From Clostridium mobile (GTDB lineage Bacteria; Bacillota; Clostridia; Clostridiales; Clostridiaceae): a stretch of 64,000 bases of DNA. The position numbers were made by a program, and so were the translations under genes. Each line of letters opens with the position of its first letter. Position 1 is the stretch's first letter. The stretch is taken from the NCBI RefSeq assembly GCF_018918285.1, contig NZ_JAHLQF010000002.1:558001-622000 (forward strand). Direction: 5' to 3'. Positions 17,528 through 25,520 of this stretch are shown here, one piece after another. The notes beneath the pieces were generated by a model. That model ran no database searches, was not told the DNA's origin, and saw only the letters and a program-made list of their open reading frames with translations.

Positions 17528-17695
17528 ATTAAAAGAGAGTTGGTTTATTATTTAAATATTTTAGTATATAATAATACACATAGTCAATTAAAAAATCTAT
17601 TTAGAAATGCGAAAACAAAAGAAGAACAAGATTTTTATATGACTTTATGTAACTTAGTTTTGCAAAGAGAACAAGAAAAGGTTATAGATAGATAA
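17528..17695 (+). CDS. Small unrecognised protein (about 55 codons) with non-ATG start
   Basis: An open frame encodes about 55 residues with a protein-like composition (LNILVYNNTHSQLKN...FYMTLCNLVLQREQEK). No ATG precedes it. GGAG at 17517-17520 is correctly spaced for an ATT codon at 17528, and a TTG at 17540 is the alternative. It reads as a soluble helical peptide with no signal sequence. It sits between the GNAT gene and a strong bidirectional terminator, so it may be the operon's last gene, or a gene that lost its ATG. I do not recognise the family. Confidence 0.45.
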   Translation: MKRELVYYLNILVYNNTHSQLKNLFRNAKTKEEQDFYMTLCNLVLQREQEKVIDR

Positions 17696-17710
17696 AAGGT
17701 AAAGAAATAA

Positions 17711-17757
17711 ATGACTCAACATATTGCAGATGTCTGCACTATGTTGAGTCATTTTCA
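17711..17757. terminator. Bidirectional terminator between convergent genes
   Basis: A 13-bp perfect stem (ATGACTCAACATA, 17711-17723, with 17740-17752) encloses a second GCAGA/TCTGC stem. T-rich flanks occur on both sides. Its right arm overlaps the stop of the minus-strand MerR gene. Confidence 0.8.
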
Positions 17758-18566
17758 TCTTCTAAAGTCTCTATCATAAGCTTCGTAATATAATGTTTCT
17801 GATCTTTCTGGGCAATATCAGAAATTAAATACTCCTCATAAGAGTAATCCCCAAGGACAATTCCATTATCATCGGCGTAATTTAACATCTTTTTATAAGC
17901 ATGGCATAAGTCATCGTATTCACCTTCAAAGTATCCACATAGATATATTCCCGGCTTACGGATTGTTGTTTTTCCAGGCAGAAAGGATTTAGTTCTAATA
18001 TACAGGTGAGAAAGATTTGTGAAATTATTCTTGCGCAGGTTGTTCACCGATATGATGCTGCCTACGGATTCTTGCACCGTAATTCCTAGGTCATTACAGA
18101 ATTTAATATATTCCTGCATAAAGTTGGCAAAAGTCTTATTCGGTGAGTTTTCCATATTATTGGATGGGAGAATAATCTCTGAAGGTAGGGATTCTAGGTA
18201 GACGTTATTGTGGATGTTTATCCCTTCCGTGGTCATGGCTTTCATGTTTTCAATCATTTCCTGTATCTCTTGAAAATATTTTATTTTTTCAGCTACCTGT
18301 TTACTTTTTTCCTCTAGTAAATCTAAGAACATGGAAGGGTCACGCTGTTCAAGATAGATTTTTATGTCCTTTAAAGACATTCCCAGTTTTTTTAGGTTGG
18401 TAATAACAGAGAAGGTAAAATACTGATGATAAGAGTAATAACGGTAGCCATTTTTCTTGATGATTTCCGGTTTGAACAGGCCAATGTCATCGTAGTGAAA
18501 CAAAACATGCTTTTCAACGTTGCACATCTTAGCAAATTCTCCGGTAGTAAAATATGTTTCTTGCAT
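17739..18566 (-). CDS. MerR-family regulator of the adjacent ABC exporter
   Basis: The start is taken at 18566 ([19 protein letters not shown]) because GAGGAG is 9 bases upstream; a longer frame to 18599 exists without a ribosome site. The product is 275 residues. The winged HTH ([22 protein letters not shown], then [10 protein letters not shown]) is followed by a linker helix and a GyrI-like effector domain ([21 protein letters not shown]). A MerR-type promoter with a dyad spacer lies immediately upstream, and an almost identical copy precedes the ABC exporter genes at 19617, so this regulator probably controls both. Confidence 0.88.
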   Translation of the reverse strand: MQETYFTTGEFAKMCNVEKHVLFHYDDIGLFKPEIIKKNGYRYYSYHQYFTFSVITNLKKLGMSLKDIKIYLEQRDPSMFLDLLEEKSKQVAEKIKYFQEIQEMIENMKAMTTEGINIHNNVYLESLPSEIILPSNNMENSPNKTFANFMQEYIKFCNDLGITVQESVGSIISVNNLRKNNFTNLSHLYIRTKSFLPGKTTIRKPGIYLCGYFEGEYDDLCHAYKKMLNYADDNGIVLGDYSYEEYLISDIAQKDQKHYITKLMIETLEDENDST

Positions 18567-18576
18567 TTTTGAAATC

Positions 18577-18649
18577 TCCTCTTGACTATAAGGTAACATT
18601 ATAGTTTATCGTATTATATATTCACGGGGAAAGCAAGTATTGATTTTAG
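18577..18649. repeat. 73-bp direct repeat, copy 1 (MerR operator region)
   Basis: It matches 19515-19587 at 69 of 73 positions in the same orientation, 938 bp apart. It contains the MerR-type promoter at 18582-18612 and runs rightward into the decayed map fragment. Confidence 0.85.
18582..18612 (+). promoter_or_regulatory. MerR-type promoter, copy 1
   Basis: TTGACT (18582-18587), 19-bp spacer ATAAGGTAACATTATAGTT and TATCGT (18607-18612). The spacer forms the dyad ACTATAAGGTAACATTATAGT. It points away from the regulator toward the small HTH gene, and its -10 is one base weaker than that of copy 2. Confidence 0.65.
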
Positions 18650-18743
18650 TGCTTTTTCTTATGCCTTCAATTTGATCTTTAGTCTTAATGATTGCTCTTG
18701 GAGGAACTTGAAAGCCTTGTTTTTCTAATATAACTATAATTTT
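18639..18743 (-). pseudogene. Fragment of a type I methionine aminopeptidase gene (N-terminal region)
   Basis: Read on the minus strand, an open frame gives LEKQGFQVPPRAIIKTKDQI followed by EGIRKSTKIN. This matches the start of the catalytic domain of SEC-C-type methionine aminopeptidases (pattern VPPR-x-I-I-K-T-x-[ED]-Q-I-x-G-I-R-[KE]-S-x-x-I-N). Upstream of it is a stop codon, and the rest of the enzyme is missing. The fragment ends within the 73-bp repeat, so it looks like debris captured at a rearrangement junction. The identification is by motif only. Confidence 0.5.
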
Positions 18744-18874
18744 AAAATATGCTTTAATTGTTTAAGTGTTCTTATTATATAAAAGTCGTATATCTTTACT
18801 TTATAAATATATATGATAAAATTACTCTAGAATCAGTTCAGTAATATAAATTTAAATTGATAGGAGGACTATGT

Positions 18875-18982
18875 ATGAGATCAACAACAAAATATACTGC
18901 TCACTTAGGCTCTGCGCGAAGACTACATGAAACAAAGGAAACAAAGCTTTGTTCAGAGCCGGACTTCATTAGAGAAGTTTAG
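18875..18982 (+). CDS. Leader ORF (35 codons) upstream of the first CD3324 gene
   Basis: ATG 18875 has TAGGAGG at ideal spacing (an ATG at 18871 in another frame gives a 19-codon peptide). The peptide begins MRSTTKYTAHLGSARRLHET and is basic and polar, with no membrane segment. Codons for RRLHETK form the 5' arm of a 20-bp RNA stem whose 3' arm is at 18998-19017, just before the HTH gene. A comparable leader ORF with similar pairing occurs at 40960. It looks like a regulatory leader peptide rather than a functional protein. Confidence 0.5.
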   Translation: MRSTTKYTAHLGSARRLHETKETKLCSEPDFIREV

Positions 18983-19017
18983 ATTAAAATATTATAATTG
19001 TTTTGTGTGGTCTTTGC
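18916..19017 (+). promoter_or_regulatory. Long-range paired RNA leader of the CD3324 gene, locus A
   Basis: Bases 18916-18935 pair without interruption with 18998-19017 (20 pairs, four of them G-U). The 5' arm is inside the leader ORF, and the loop holds the 14-bp palindrome AACAAAGCTTTGTT (18940-18953). No U-run follows, so control by translation or by a longer structure is more likely than simple termination. Confidence 0.55.
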
Positions 19018-19057
19018 TTCATTATTTACAGATTAAAAGTAGATAGGAGCAAGGATT

Positions 19058-19333
19058 ATGAAATATGAAAAGGCACAAAATATATTGCCAGAAGATGTAA
19101 TTGAATTAATTCAAGAGTATATAGAGGGTGGGTATTTATATATACCTGTAAAATGTGAGAATAAGAAAGCTTGGGGAGAGAATAGTGGTGCAAAAGATAG
19201 TTTGAAGGAAAGAAATAGAGAGATTTTTGATTTATACAATCAAGGAATATCTATTAAAGAACTTGCTAGGCAATACTACCTTACTGAGCATAGTATTAGA
19301 AGAATAATTAGAGAAGAAAAACAAATAATATAA
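19058..19333 (+). CDS. CD3324-family small HTH protein, locus A
   Basis: This is 91 residues. It has the family layout: N-terminal KAQNILPEDVIELIQEYIEGGYLYIP, a central KKAWGENSGAKDSLKERNREI helix, and a C-terminal HTH (LYNQGISIKELARQYYLTEHSIRRII) like those of Mor/resolvase-type regulators. The family is common in clostridia and its function is uncharacterised as far as I know. ATG 19058 follows TAGGAGCAAGGATT. Two paralogues lie at 40587 and 41122. It sits between the two 73-bp repeats, separated from the flanking exporter operon by a strong terminator. Confidence 0.8.
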   Translation: MKYEKAQNILPEDVIELIQEYIEGGYLYIPVKCENKKAWGENSGAKDSLKERNREIFDLYNQGISIKELARQYYLTEHSIRRIIREEKQII

Positions 19334-19337
19334 ATAC

Positions 19338-19390
19338 AAATCGGTATTTTAATATTATCAATATAGATAATTAAATACCGATTTTTTTAT
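19338..19390 (+). terminator. Intrinsic terminator of the CD3324 gene, locus A
   Basis: A perfect 12-bp stem (AAATCGGTATTT, 19338-19349, with 19373-19384) is followed by a T-tract. Confidence 0.85.
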
Positions 19391-19514
19391 TTGCAATTTT
19401 AGAATTAAATATGAACAACTTTGATACATAATCATCTATGAACTTGAGAAGTGAGACAAGCTAATGATATGATGTGACTAGAAAGATCAATTTTCGATAG
19501 GTGAATTTTAAATT

Positions 19515-19587
19515 TCCTCTTGACTATAAGGTAACATTATAGTTTATCATATTATGTATTCACGGGGAACGCAAGTACTGATTTTAG
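19515..19587. repeat. 73-bp direct repeat, copy 2 (promoter of the ABC exporter)
   Basis: It matches 18577-18649 except for four substitutions. It supplies the MerR-type promoter for the exporter genes that follow and ends 30 bp before their start. Confidence 0.85.
19520..19550 (+). promoter_or_regulatory. MerR-type promoter of the heterodimeric ABC exporter
   Basis: TTGACT (19520-19525), a 19-bp dyad spacer identical to copy 1 and TATCAT (19545-19550). The sequence directs transcription into the exporter genes at 19617. Confidence 0.75.
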
Positions 19588-19616
19588 AAAAGATCACTGA
19601 CAAGAGAGGGTTGAAT

Positions 19617-21347
19617 ATGAAGTTAATTTTAAAGTATTTAAAAAACTACAAGTTATATGTATTCTTCAACATTCTAGGAGTGTTGGGATTTGCTGCAGCA
19701 GAACTTGGAATTCCTACAATTGTCTCCAATATGATAGACCGAGGCATTGTATTGAACGATAAAGCTTATATTTATAAGTTAGGTGTTTTAATTCTGACGG
19801 TTGCCATTATAGGTGGTATTGGAAATATTGTATTGGCCTATTGTAGCTCCAAGGTTAGTACGTCAATTACAAGAGATATCAGAAACGACATTTTCAAAAA
19901 ATCACAGGAATTTTCTCATACAGAATATAATAAATTCGGTGTATCTAGTATGATTACCAGAACAACCAATGACGCTTTTATTCTCATGCAGTTTATTAAT
20001 ATTCTACTTAGAATGGTGCTTTTAACACCGGTGATGATTATAATCAGCATGTTTATGGTAATAAAGACAAGCACCACTTTGTCTATGGTAATCGGAGGAT
20101 GCATTCCCATCATGTGCTTTGGAGTATATCTCATCGCTAAGACTAGTAACCCAATTAGCACTAGGCAACAGGAGGGAATGGACAGGTTAAATCGTATTAC
20201 AAGGGAGAATTTAACTGGAGTTAGAGTTATACGTGCATTCAGGAAAGACCGATATGAAACTAAAAGATTTTCTGAAGCCAACGAAGATTATGCATCTAAT
20301 GCGAAAAAGTTGTTTAAGCTGATGTCTGTTACGCAGCCAGCTTTTTTTCTGCTATTAAATATGGGAATTGTCATTGTATTTATCCTATCTAGCCGTATGA
20401 TTGATGCAGGCACACTACAGGTAGGAAAATTAGTGGCATTCCAAGAATATATGTTCCATGCTATGTTTTCTATGATGCTGTTTTCTATGGCATTCGTTAT
20501 GTATCCCCGTGCAGAAATCAGTGCCAGACGTATCCAGGAGCTGCTAGAAGAAGAACCGATTATTCAAAATCCGGAAAATGCAGTAATCCATGGAGATGAA
20601 AGCGGAACATTAGAATTCGATCATGTAACTTTTAAGTATCCTGATGGTGAGGTGCCTGTGTTACATGAGATAAGTTTTAAGGCAAGAAAAGGTGACACTG
20701 TGGCCTTTATTGGAAGTACCGGTAGCGGTAAAAGTACATTAATAAATTTGATTCCTAGATTCTATGATATAAGTGAAGGCAGCATTAAAGTAGATGGAGT
20801 AGATGTTAGGGAATACGATTTAATGTCACTGCGTGAAAAGATTGGTTTCATCCCCCAAAAAGCTCTACTGTTTTCTGGCAGTATCAATGAAAATATACGC
20901 TATGGAAAACATGATGCTGTACAATCTGAAATAGAGCACAGCGCCAAAGTTGCTCAGGCTTATGAATTTATTGCAGATAAGCCAAATCGGTTTGAGGAAA
21001 TGATAGAAGAGGGAGGAAGCAACGTATCCGGCGGACAAAAACAGAGGCTGAGCATTGCAAGGGCCGTTGTAAGAAGGCCGGACATCTATATATTTGACGA
21101 TTCCTTTTCCGCACTGGATTTTAAAACAGATGCCAAATTGAGAAAAAAATTAAAAAGTGAGACTACAGATGCTATTACCCTGATTGTAGCTCAGAGGGTA
21201 TCCTCCATTATGGATGCTACGAAAATTATTGTACTAAACGAAGGAAAAGTGGTTGGTATGGGAACTCATGAACAGCTATTAAAAGACTGCGAAATTTATT
21301 ATGAGATAGCGGCTAGCCAGATGTCAAAGGAGGAATTAGAACGATGA
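19617..21347 (+). CDS. Heterodimeric ABC multidrug exporter, subunit 1 (degenerate ATPase site)
   Basis: The start is at 19617 (MKLILKYLKNYKLYV) behind AAGAGAGGG; upstream in-frame codons from 19554 come from the 73-bp repeat. The product is 576 residues with six N-terminal membrane helices (ABC_membrane, to about 300), then an NBD with Walker A GSTGSGKST, signature VSGGQKQR and Walker B IYIFDDSFSALD. The residue after Walker B is Asp instead of the catalytic Glu, as in BmrC/TM287-type subunits. It overlaps the second subunit by 4 bases, and the pair forms one exporter. Regulation by the MerR gene at 17739 is inferred from the shared operator. Confidence 0.92.
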   Translation: MKLILKYLKNYKLYVFFNILGVLGFAAAELGIPTIVSNMIDRGIVLNDKAYIYKLGVLILTVAIIGGIGNIVLAYCSSKVSTSITRDIRNDIFKKSQEFSHTEYNKFGVSSMITRTTNDAFILMQFINILLRMVLLTPVMIIISMFMVIKTSTTLSMVIGGCIPIMCFGVYLIAKTSNPISTRQQEGMDRLNRITRENLTGVRVIRAFRKDRYETKRFSEANEDYASNAKKLFKLMSVTQPAFFLLLNMGIVIVFILSSRMIDAGTLQVGKLVAFQEYMFHAMFSMMLFSMAFVMYPRAEISARRIQELLEEEPIIQNPENAVIHGDESGTLEFDHVTFKYPDGEVPVLHEISFKARKGDTVAFIGSTGSGKSTLINLIPRFYDISEGSIKVDGVDVREYDLMSLREKIGFIPQKALLFSGSINENIRYGKHDAVQSEIEHSAKVAQAYEFIADKPNRFEEMIEEGGSNVSGGQKQRLSIARAVVRRPDIYIFDDSFSALDFKTDAKLRKKLKSETTDAITLIVAQRVSSIMDATKIIVLNEGKVVGMGTHEQLLKDCEIYYEIAASQMSKEELER

Positions 21348-23125
21348 AAAAGAAAAATACTGGTATTAAACGTTTGATTCCCTATTTGAAAAAATATATG
21401 ATAAAGATCATATTAGCAATATTATTAATTATTGTGGCTTCCTGTTTGATAGCATTAAGCCCGACTTTAGAAGGTAATATTACCACTCAGTTATTTTCCG
21501 ATATTATGGGAGGACGACGGGTGGATTTTACAAAAATTAATAGAATTATCTTGACTCTAATATGTGTTTATGTGGCAGGGGCTTTAAGTAACTGTGCTTA
21601 CCAGTTCTTGTTGACCGATGCAATCCAAAGCGCTATGGTGGATTTGAGAAATGACGTACAAGGTAAAATCAGAAGACTTCCTATTTCATATTTTGATAGA
21701 AATGCTCTGGGAGATACTCTGAGCCGTGTATCTAATGATATGGAGACCATTTCCAATGCTCTTCAGCAAAGCTTTGCCCAGATTTTAAATGCTGTCTTAG
21801 GTTTAAGCCTTGCGGTATATATGATGTTTAAGATTCAATGGGTAATGGCACTGTCTGCGGTGGCGATTATCGGAGTTTCTGTTATCATATCCAAGGTGAT
21901 TGTAAAAAAATCTCAGCCTATATTTCAAAAGCAGCAGAATGCTTTAGGAGATTTAAACGGTATTGTTCAGGAGAAGTTTACTGGTTTTAATGAAATTAAA
22001 TTATTCGGCAAACAGGAAGATACATTGAGTGAACTTATGAATGCCAATGAAGAACTGTGCGAAAGTGGTTTTAAAGCTCAGTTCATCAGCGGTTTAATGT
22101 CTCCGCTGGTAACTTTTGTAACTTATATTGGAATTGCTTGTGTAGCTATTGCAGGTACATTTTATGCCATAGCGGGAACCATAACTGTAGGACAGCTTCA
22201 GGCATTTATCCGTTATATTTGGCAGGTAAACCAACCTATGTCTCAGATAACTCAGCTATCTGGAGCAATTCAGTCCTCTGTAGCGGCAATTCACAGAGTT
22301 TTTGAATTCTTAGATGAAGAGGAAGAAGTAGATGAAACAGTAGAATTGGAAGAAGTAGATACAATAAAACCATATGAAGAAGTTCAGGGCAATGTGTCCT
22401 TTGAAGATGTGGCCTTCTCTTATACAAAGGAGAAACCTTTACTTCACGACCTGAATGTGGAAGTGAAAAGTGGTCAAATGGTTGCAATAGTAGGGCCTAC
22501 TGGTGTAGGAAAAACCACATTGATAAATCTACTGATGAGATTTTATGATGTCACCGGTGGCTCCATTAAGATAGATGGCGTGGATATTCGTCATATGAAA
22601 CGCGATGACTTAAGAGCAAAATTCGGAATGGTTCTCCAGGACACCTGGCTCTTTAAGGGAAGTATTAAAGAAAATATTGCCTATGGAAAAGAAGGCGCCA
22701 GTGAAGAAGAGATTATCCGTGCTGCAAAGGTGGCAAATGTCCACCACTTCATTACTACGCTGCCTGATGGCTACAACATGGTACTAAATGAAGAGGCAAG
22801 CAATATCTCCCAGGGAGAAAAACAGCTTTTAACAATAGCACGTTCCGTACTTTGTGATCCACCAATCATGATTTTGGATGAGGCTACTAGCTCCGTGGAC
22901 ACAAGGTTAGAACAAAAGCTCCAGGATGCCATGAAAAATATTATGAAGGGAAGAACTTCCTTTGTAATCGCCCACAGATTGTCTACAATTAAAAATGCAG
23001 ATTTAATCTTGGTAATGAGTAATGGAAATATTGTGGAGAAGGGAACCCACGATGAGCTGATAGAGAAGAAGGGATATTACGAACAGCTTTACCATGCGCA
23101 ATTTGCGGATTGCGATATGGCTTAA
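21344..23125 (+). CDS. Heterodimeric ABC multidrug exporter, subunit 2 (consensus ATPase Walker B)
   Basis: This is 593 residues: six membrane helices to about 310, an acidic linker (DEEEEVDETVELEEVDT), then the NBD. Walker A is GPTGVGKTT and Walker B is MILDEATSSVD with the catalytic Glu present. The signature is ISQGEKQ, diverging from LSGGQ. Together with subunit 1 this gives one competent site (subunit 2 Walker B with subunit 1 signature) and one degenerate site, the usual asymmetry of BmrCD/TM287-288 exporters. ATG 21344 overlaps the upstream stop, so translation is coupled. Confidence 0.92.
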   Translation: MKKKNTGIKRLIPYLKKYMIKIILAILLIIVASCLIALSPTLEGNITTQLFSDIMGGRRVDFTKINRIILTLICVYVAGALSNCAYQFLLTDAIQSAMVDLRNDVQGKIRRLPISYFDRNALGDTLSRVSNDMETISNALQQSFAQILNAVLGLSLAVYMMFKIQWVMALSAVAIIGVSVIISKVIVKKSQPIFQKQQNALGDLNGIVQEKFTGFNEIKLFGKQEDTLSELMNANEELCESGFKAQFISGLMSPLVTFVTYIGIACVAIAGTFYAIAGTITVGQLQAFIRYIWQVNQPMSQITQLSGAIQSSVAAIHRVFEFLDEEEEVDETVELEEVDTIKPYEEVQGNVSFEDVAFSYTKEKPLLHDLNVEVKSGQMVAIVGPTGVGKTTLINLLMRFYDVTGGSIKIDGVDIRHMKRDDLRAKFGMVLQDTWLFKGSIKENIAYGKEGASEEEIIRAAKVANVHHFITTLPDGYNMVLNEEASNISQGEKQLLTIARSVLCDPPIMILDEATSSVDTRLEQKLQDAMKNIMKGRTSFVIAHRLSTIKNADLILVMSNGNIVEKGTHDELIEKKGYYEQLYHAQFADCDMA

Positions 23126-23215
23126 TAATATTTTTCGCGTATTTAATTAAGCTAAATACAAAGGCAATAGTTAATATATTAAGTCTATAAATATATATGA
23201 TAAAAGTAACAATAG

Positions 23216-23255
23216 GCTCTTGCTTGTATAGAGAATACAGGTAAGAGCTATTTTT
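23216..23255 (+). terminator. Intrinsic terminator after the ABC exporter
   Basis: A 14-bp stem (23216-23229 with 23235-23248, two wobble pairs) is followed by ATTTTTAT. Confidence 0.75.
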
Positions 23256-23292
23256 ATGCCTTTATTCCTTACATCATTTATGAGAAATTATA

Positions 23293-23340
23293 TTGACATA
23301 GATAGAGCAAAAATGTATTATAAGTATAACAAGTTATACT
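23293..23340 (+). promoter_or_regulatory. Promoter and overlapping operator for the CrtI-like oxidoreductase
   Basis: TTGACA (23293-23298), a 17-bp spacer and TATTAT (23316-23321) are followed immediately by the palindrome AGTATAACAAGTTATACT (23323-23340, two 8-bp arms, AA centre). A dyad at the start point suggests repression by a dimeric regulator, which I cannot name. Confidence 0.65.
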
Positions 23341-23384
23341 AGTTGTAAATTACAATAAAAAGTAATACTAAAAGAGGGGGATAT

Positions 23385-24884
23385 ATGTCAATGAAAAAGG
23401 TAGTAATTGTAGGTGCTGGTATTAGTGGTCTTACAGCAGGTGTGTACGCACGGAAGGCAGGTTTTCAATCTGAAATATATGAAAAACACAGCATTGTAGG
23501 CGGTGAGTGTACCGGATGGGATAGAGAAGGATATCATATTGATAACTGTATTCATTGGCTTATGGGTACTACTGAGGGTACGGAGCTTAATAAAATTTGG
23601 AAGACAGTAGGTGCTATTGACGATGGAGTAGAAGTTATTACTTCGGATAGAATGTATACATCCGAGTTAAACGGAGAAAAAATTACCCTTTGGAGAGACT
23701 TAGAACGTACTAAAGAAGAGCTTATTGCATTATCGCCTGAGGATGAAGAAGAAATTAAAGATCTTATGAAATTTGTAAAAATGTCAGAGAAGGTAGAAAT
23801 TCCAGCAGGAAAGCCATCAGAATTGATGAATCCCATTGATATGATTAAGATGGGAGTAACCATGAAGGATACAATGGCTGTTTTTAAAGCCTATGCTGGT
23901 ATAGATACTACAGATTTGATAAATAAATTTAAGCATCCGCTGATAAGATGTATGATTACTGATTTTGTTACAAAAGAATCTTTAGCAAGTTCATTTCCTA
24001 TGGCCTATGGTAATTTTATAAGTGGAGATGGTGGCATACCAAGAGGTGGTTCAAGGGCCATGGCATTTCGTATGGAAGAAAAATATAAGAGTTTAGGTGG
24101 TAAAGTATTTACCAATGCTAGTGTAGAAAAAGTGATATTAGAGAATGGAAAAGCCACAGGAATTCAGTTGGCAGACGGAACAGAGATTCAGGGAGATTAC
24201 ATTATTTGTGCTTGTGATACAGATTATACCTTTGGACATTTATTGGATGAATCCTATATGGAGCCGCTGATGAAAGAAATGTATGAAAATAGGAAAGCAT
24301 ATCCTGTCTATGGAATGTTTCAGGTTGCTTTTGCAGTTAATAGTGATGTAGATGCAGTTGGGTCAGAGAGGAACATTGACTTTAGTGATTCACAATTTGC
24401 CCCATGGGTAAATGATAGACTTACCATTAAATCCTTTGCCTATGAGCCGGATTTTGCCCCTGATGGTAAGCAGATAGTTCAGACCTTATTAGGTCTTACA
24501 GAGGAATCATATGATTACTGGGTAGAACTCTATAAGGATAAATCTAAATATGGCGCTAAAAAAGAAGAAGTTGGAAATATAATTTTAAGAAAAGTAGAAG
24601 AAAGATTCCCAGAATATAAAGATAAGTTAAGGATTTTGGATATTTGGACACCTATGACATATAAGCGTTATTGCAATGCATATAAAGGCTATAATCAAGC
24701 ATTTATGATTACAAAGCATAGTGCCAAAATTCCTTATCCATCTGCTTATATTAAAGGGCTTGATAATGTAATCTTAGCAGGTCAATGGATAAGCCCACCT
24801 GGTGGACTTCCAGGGGCAGCAATTACCGGAAAATATGCAGTTCAAAGAATTCTTAGCAAAGAGAAGCGAAGTATTAAAATATAG
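23385..24884 (+). CDS. FAD-dependent oxidoreductase, phytoene desaturase (CrtI)-like
   Basis: This is 499 residues. The N-terminal FAD-binding Rossmann motif is VVIVGAGISGLTAGVYARKAG with a following EKHSIVGGECTGW (dinucleotide loop of the CrtI/amine-oxidase superfamily). The C-terminal flavin motif is QWISPPGGLPGAAITGKYAV. No carotenoid or other terpenoid genes are nearby, and non-carotenogenic clostridia carry such paralogues, so the substrate is open. ATG 23385 follows AGAGGGGG; Met at 23391 is an alternative. It is transcribed alone from the promoter at 23293. Confidence 0.85.
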   Translation: MSMKKVVIVGAGISGLTAGVYARKAGFQSEIYEKHSIVGGECTGWDREGYHIDNCIHWLMGTTEGTELNKIWKTVGAIDDGVEVITSDRMYTSELNGEKITLWRDLERTKEELIALSPEDEEEIKDLMKFVKMSEKVEIPAGKPSELMNPIDMIKMGVTMKDTMAVFKAYAGIDTTDLINKFKHPLIRCMITDFVTKESLASSFPMAYGNFISGDGGIPRGGSRAMAFRMEEKYKSLGGKVFTNASVEKVILENGKATGIQLADGTEIQGDYIICACDTDYTFGHLLDESYMEPLMKEMYENRKAYPVYGMFQVAFAVNSDVDAVGSERNIDFSDSQFAPWVNDRLTIKSFAYEPDFAPDGKQIVQTLLGLTEESYDYWVELYKDKSKYGAKKEEVGNIILRKVEERFPEYKDKLRILDIWTPMTYKRYCNAYKGYNQAFMITKHSAKIPYPSAYIKGLDNVILAGQWISPPGGLPGAAITGKYAVQRILSKEKRSIKI

Positions 24885-24947
24885 AATAAATAAAGAGTTT
24901 GGGACTGCAATGAAATATTACTAAAAATTTTTGCTTTCATTAATAAT

Positions 24948-24988
24948 AAAGAAGGAGAATTCTATGATTAAGGGGATTCTCCTTCTTT
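24948..24988. terminator. Bidirectional terminator between the oxidoreductase and abrB-like gene
   Basis: A 13-bp perfect stem (AAAGAAGGAGAAT, 24948-24960, with 24976-24988). T-richness is best on the minus-strand exit side. Confidence 0.75.
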
Positions 24989-25035
24989 GTTGATCCATCA
25001 TCCAGCGTATTTTCTTAAAGTTCAGTTGTTAGATA

Positions 25036-25290
25036 TTAATCTTCAGCCTCCACAGGATTTTCTTTTACACGAAAAACCTCATTGGCAAAATGTTCAAATG
25101 CGTCAAAGCTTTGAATGGCGATTCCACGGTCTACATCTGCAAGTAAAAGCAATGTGTCACCCGGTTTGATTCCAAATAAGTCTCGTGCCTCCTTTGGAAT
25201 TACAATCTGGCCCTTTGCCCCAACCTTTACTGAGCTCATGTACTTACCTTCATGTTTATTATCAGATGCTTTGTTATTATCATTTTCCAT
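25036..25290 (-). CDS. AbrB/SpoVT-type transition-state regulator, small
   Basis: This is 84 residues. The swapped-hairpin AbrB/MazE fold is seen at about 18-62: MSSVKVGAKGQIVIPKEARD followed by LFGIKPGDTLLLLADVDRGI. An acidic tail follows. The start at 25290 has AAAGGAGGG upstream; an internal Met18 begins the fold. No toxin partner is adjacent, so an AbrB-like DNA-binding regulator is more likely than a MazE antitoxin. It is convergent with the oxidoreductase gene and may regulate it, which is speculative. Confidence 0.85.
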   Translation of the reverse strand: MENDNNKASDNKHEGKYMSSVKVGAKGQIVIPKEARDLFGIKPGDTLLLLADVDRGIAIQSFDAFEHFANEVFRVKENPVEAED

Positions 25291-25520
25291 GCTGCTATCC
25301 CTCCTTTACATGAATGCTAAGTCATACTTTAGAACAAATATCATACTTTTGATACTTATCATACTGCAAAGAAGTAGAAGGGTCAATAGTAAAATGCCTA
25401 CTTGTATGTGCATTCCAAGAAAACTATAATTAATTATATAATACCTGGATATTAATTACCAAAAACTAAGGGAATAGATTCTAATCTATAGATTCATAAT
25501 ATATTTAGGGGGAAATCATT

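Noticed and set aside
18600-18650. Target-site duplication of a classic transposon
   Set aside because: 73 bp is far longer than usual target duplications and no transposase or terminal repeats bound the inserted block.
25036-25290. MazE-type antitoxin of a toxin-antitoxin pair
   Set aside because: No toxin gene adjoins it on either strand.
24987-25429. Plus-strand frames across the AbrB-like gene
   Set aside because: The minus-strand AbrB fold is unmistakable and has an AAAGGAGGG site; the plus frames lack sites.
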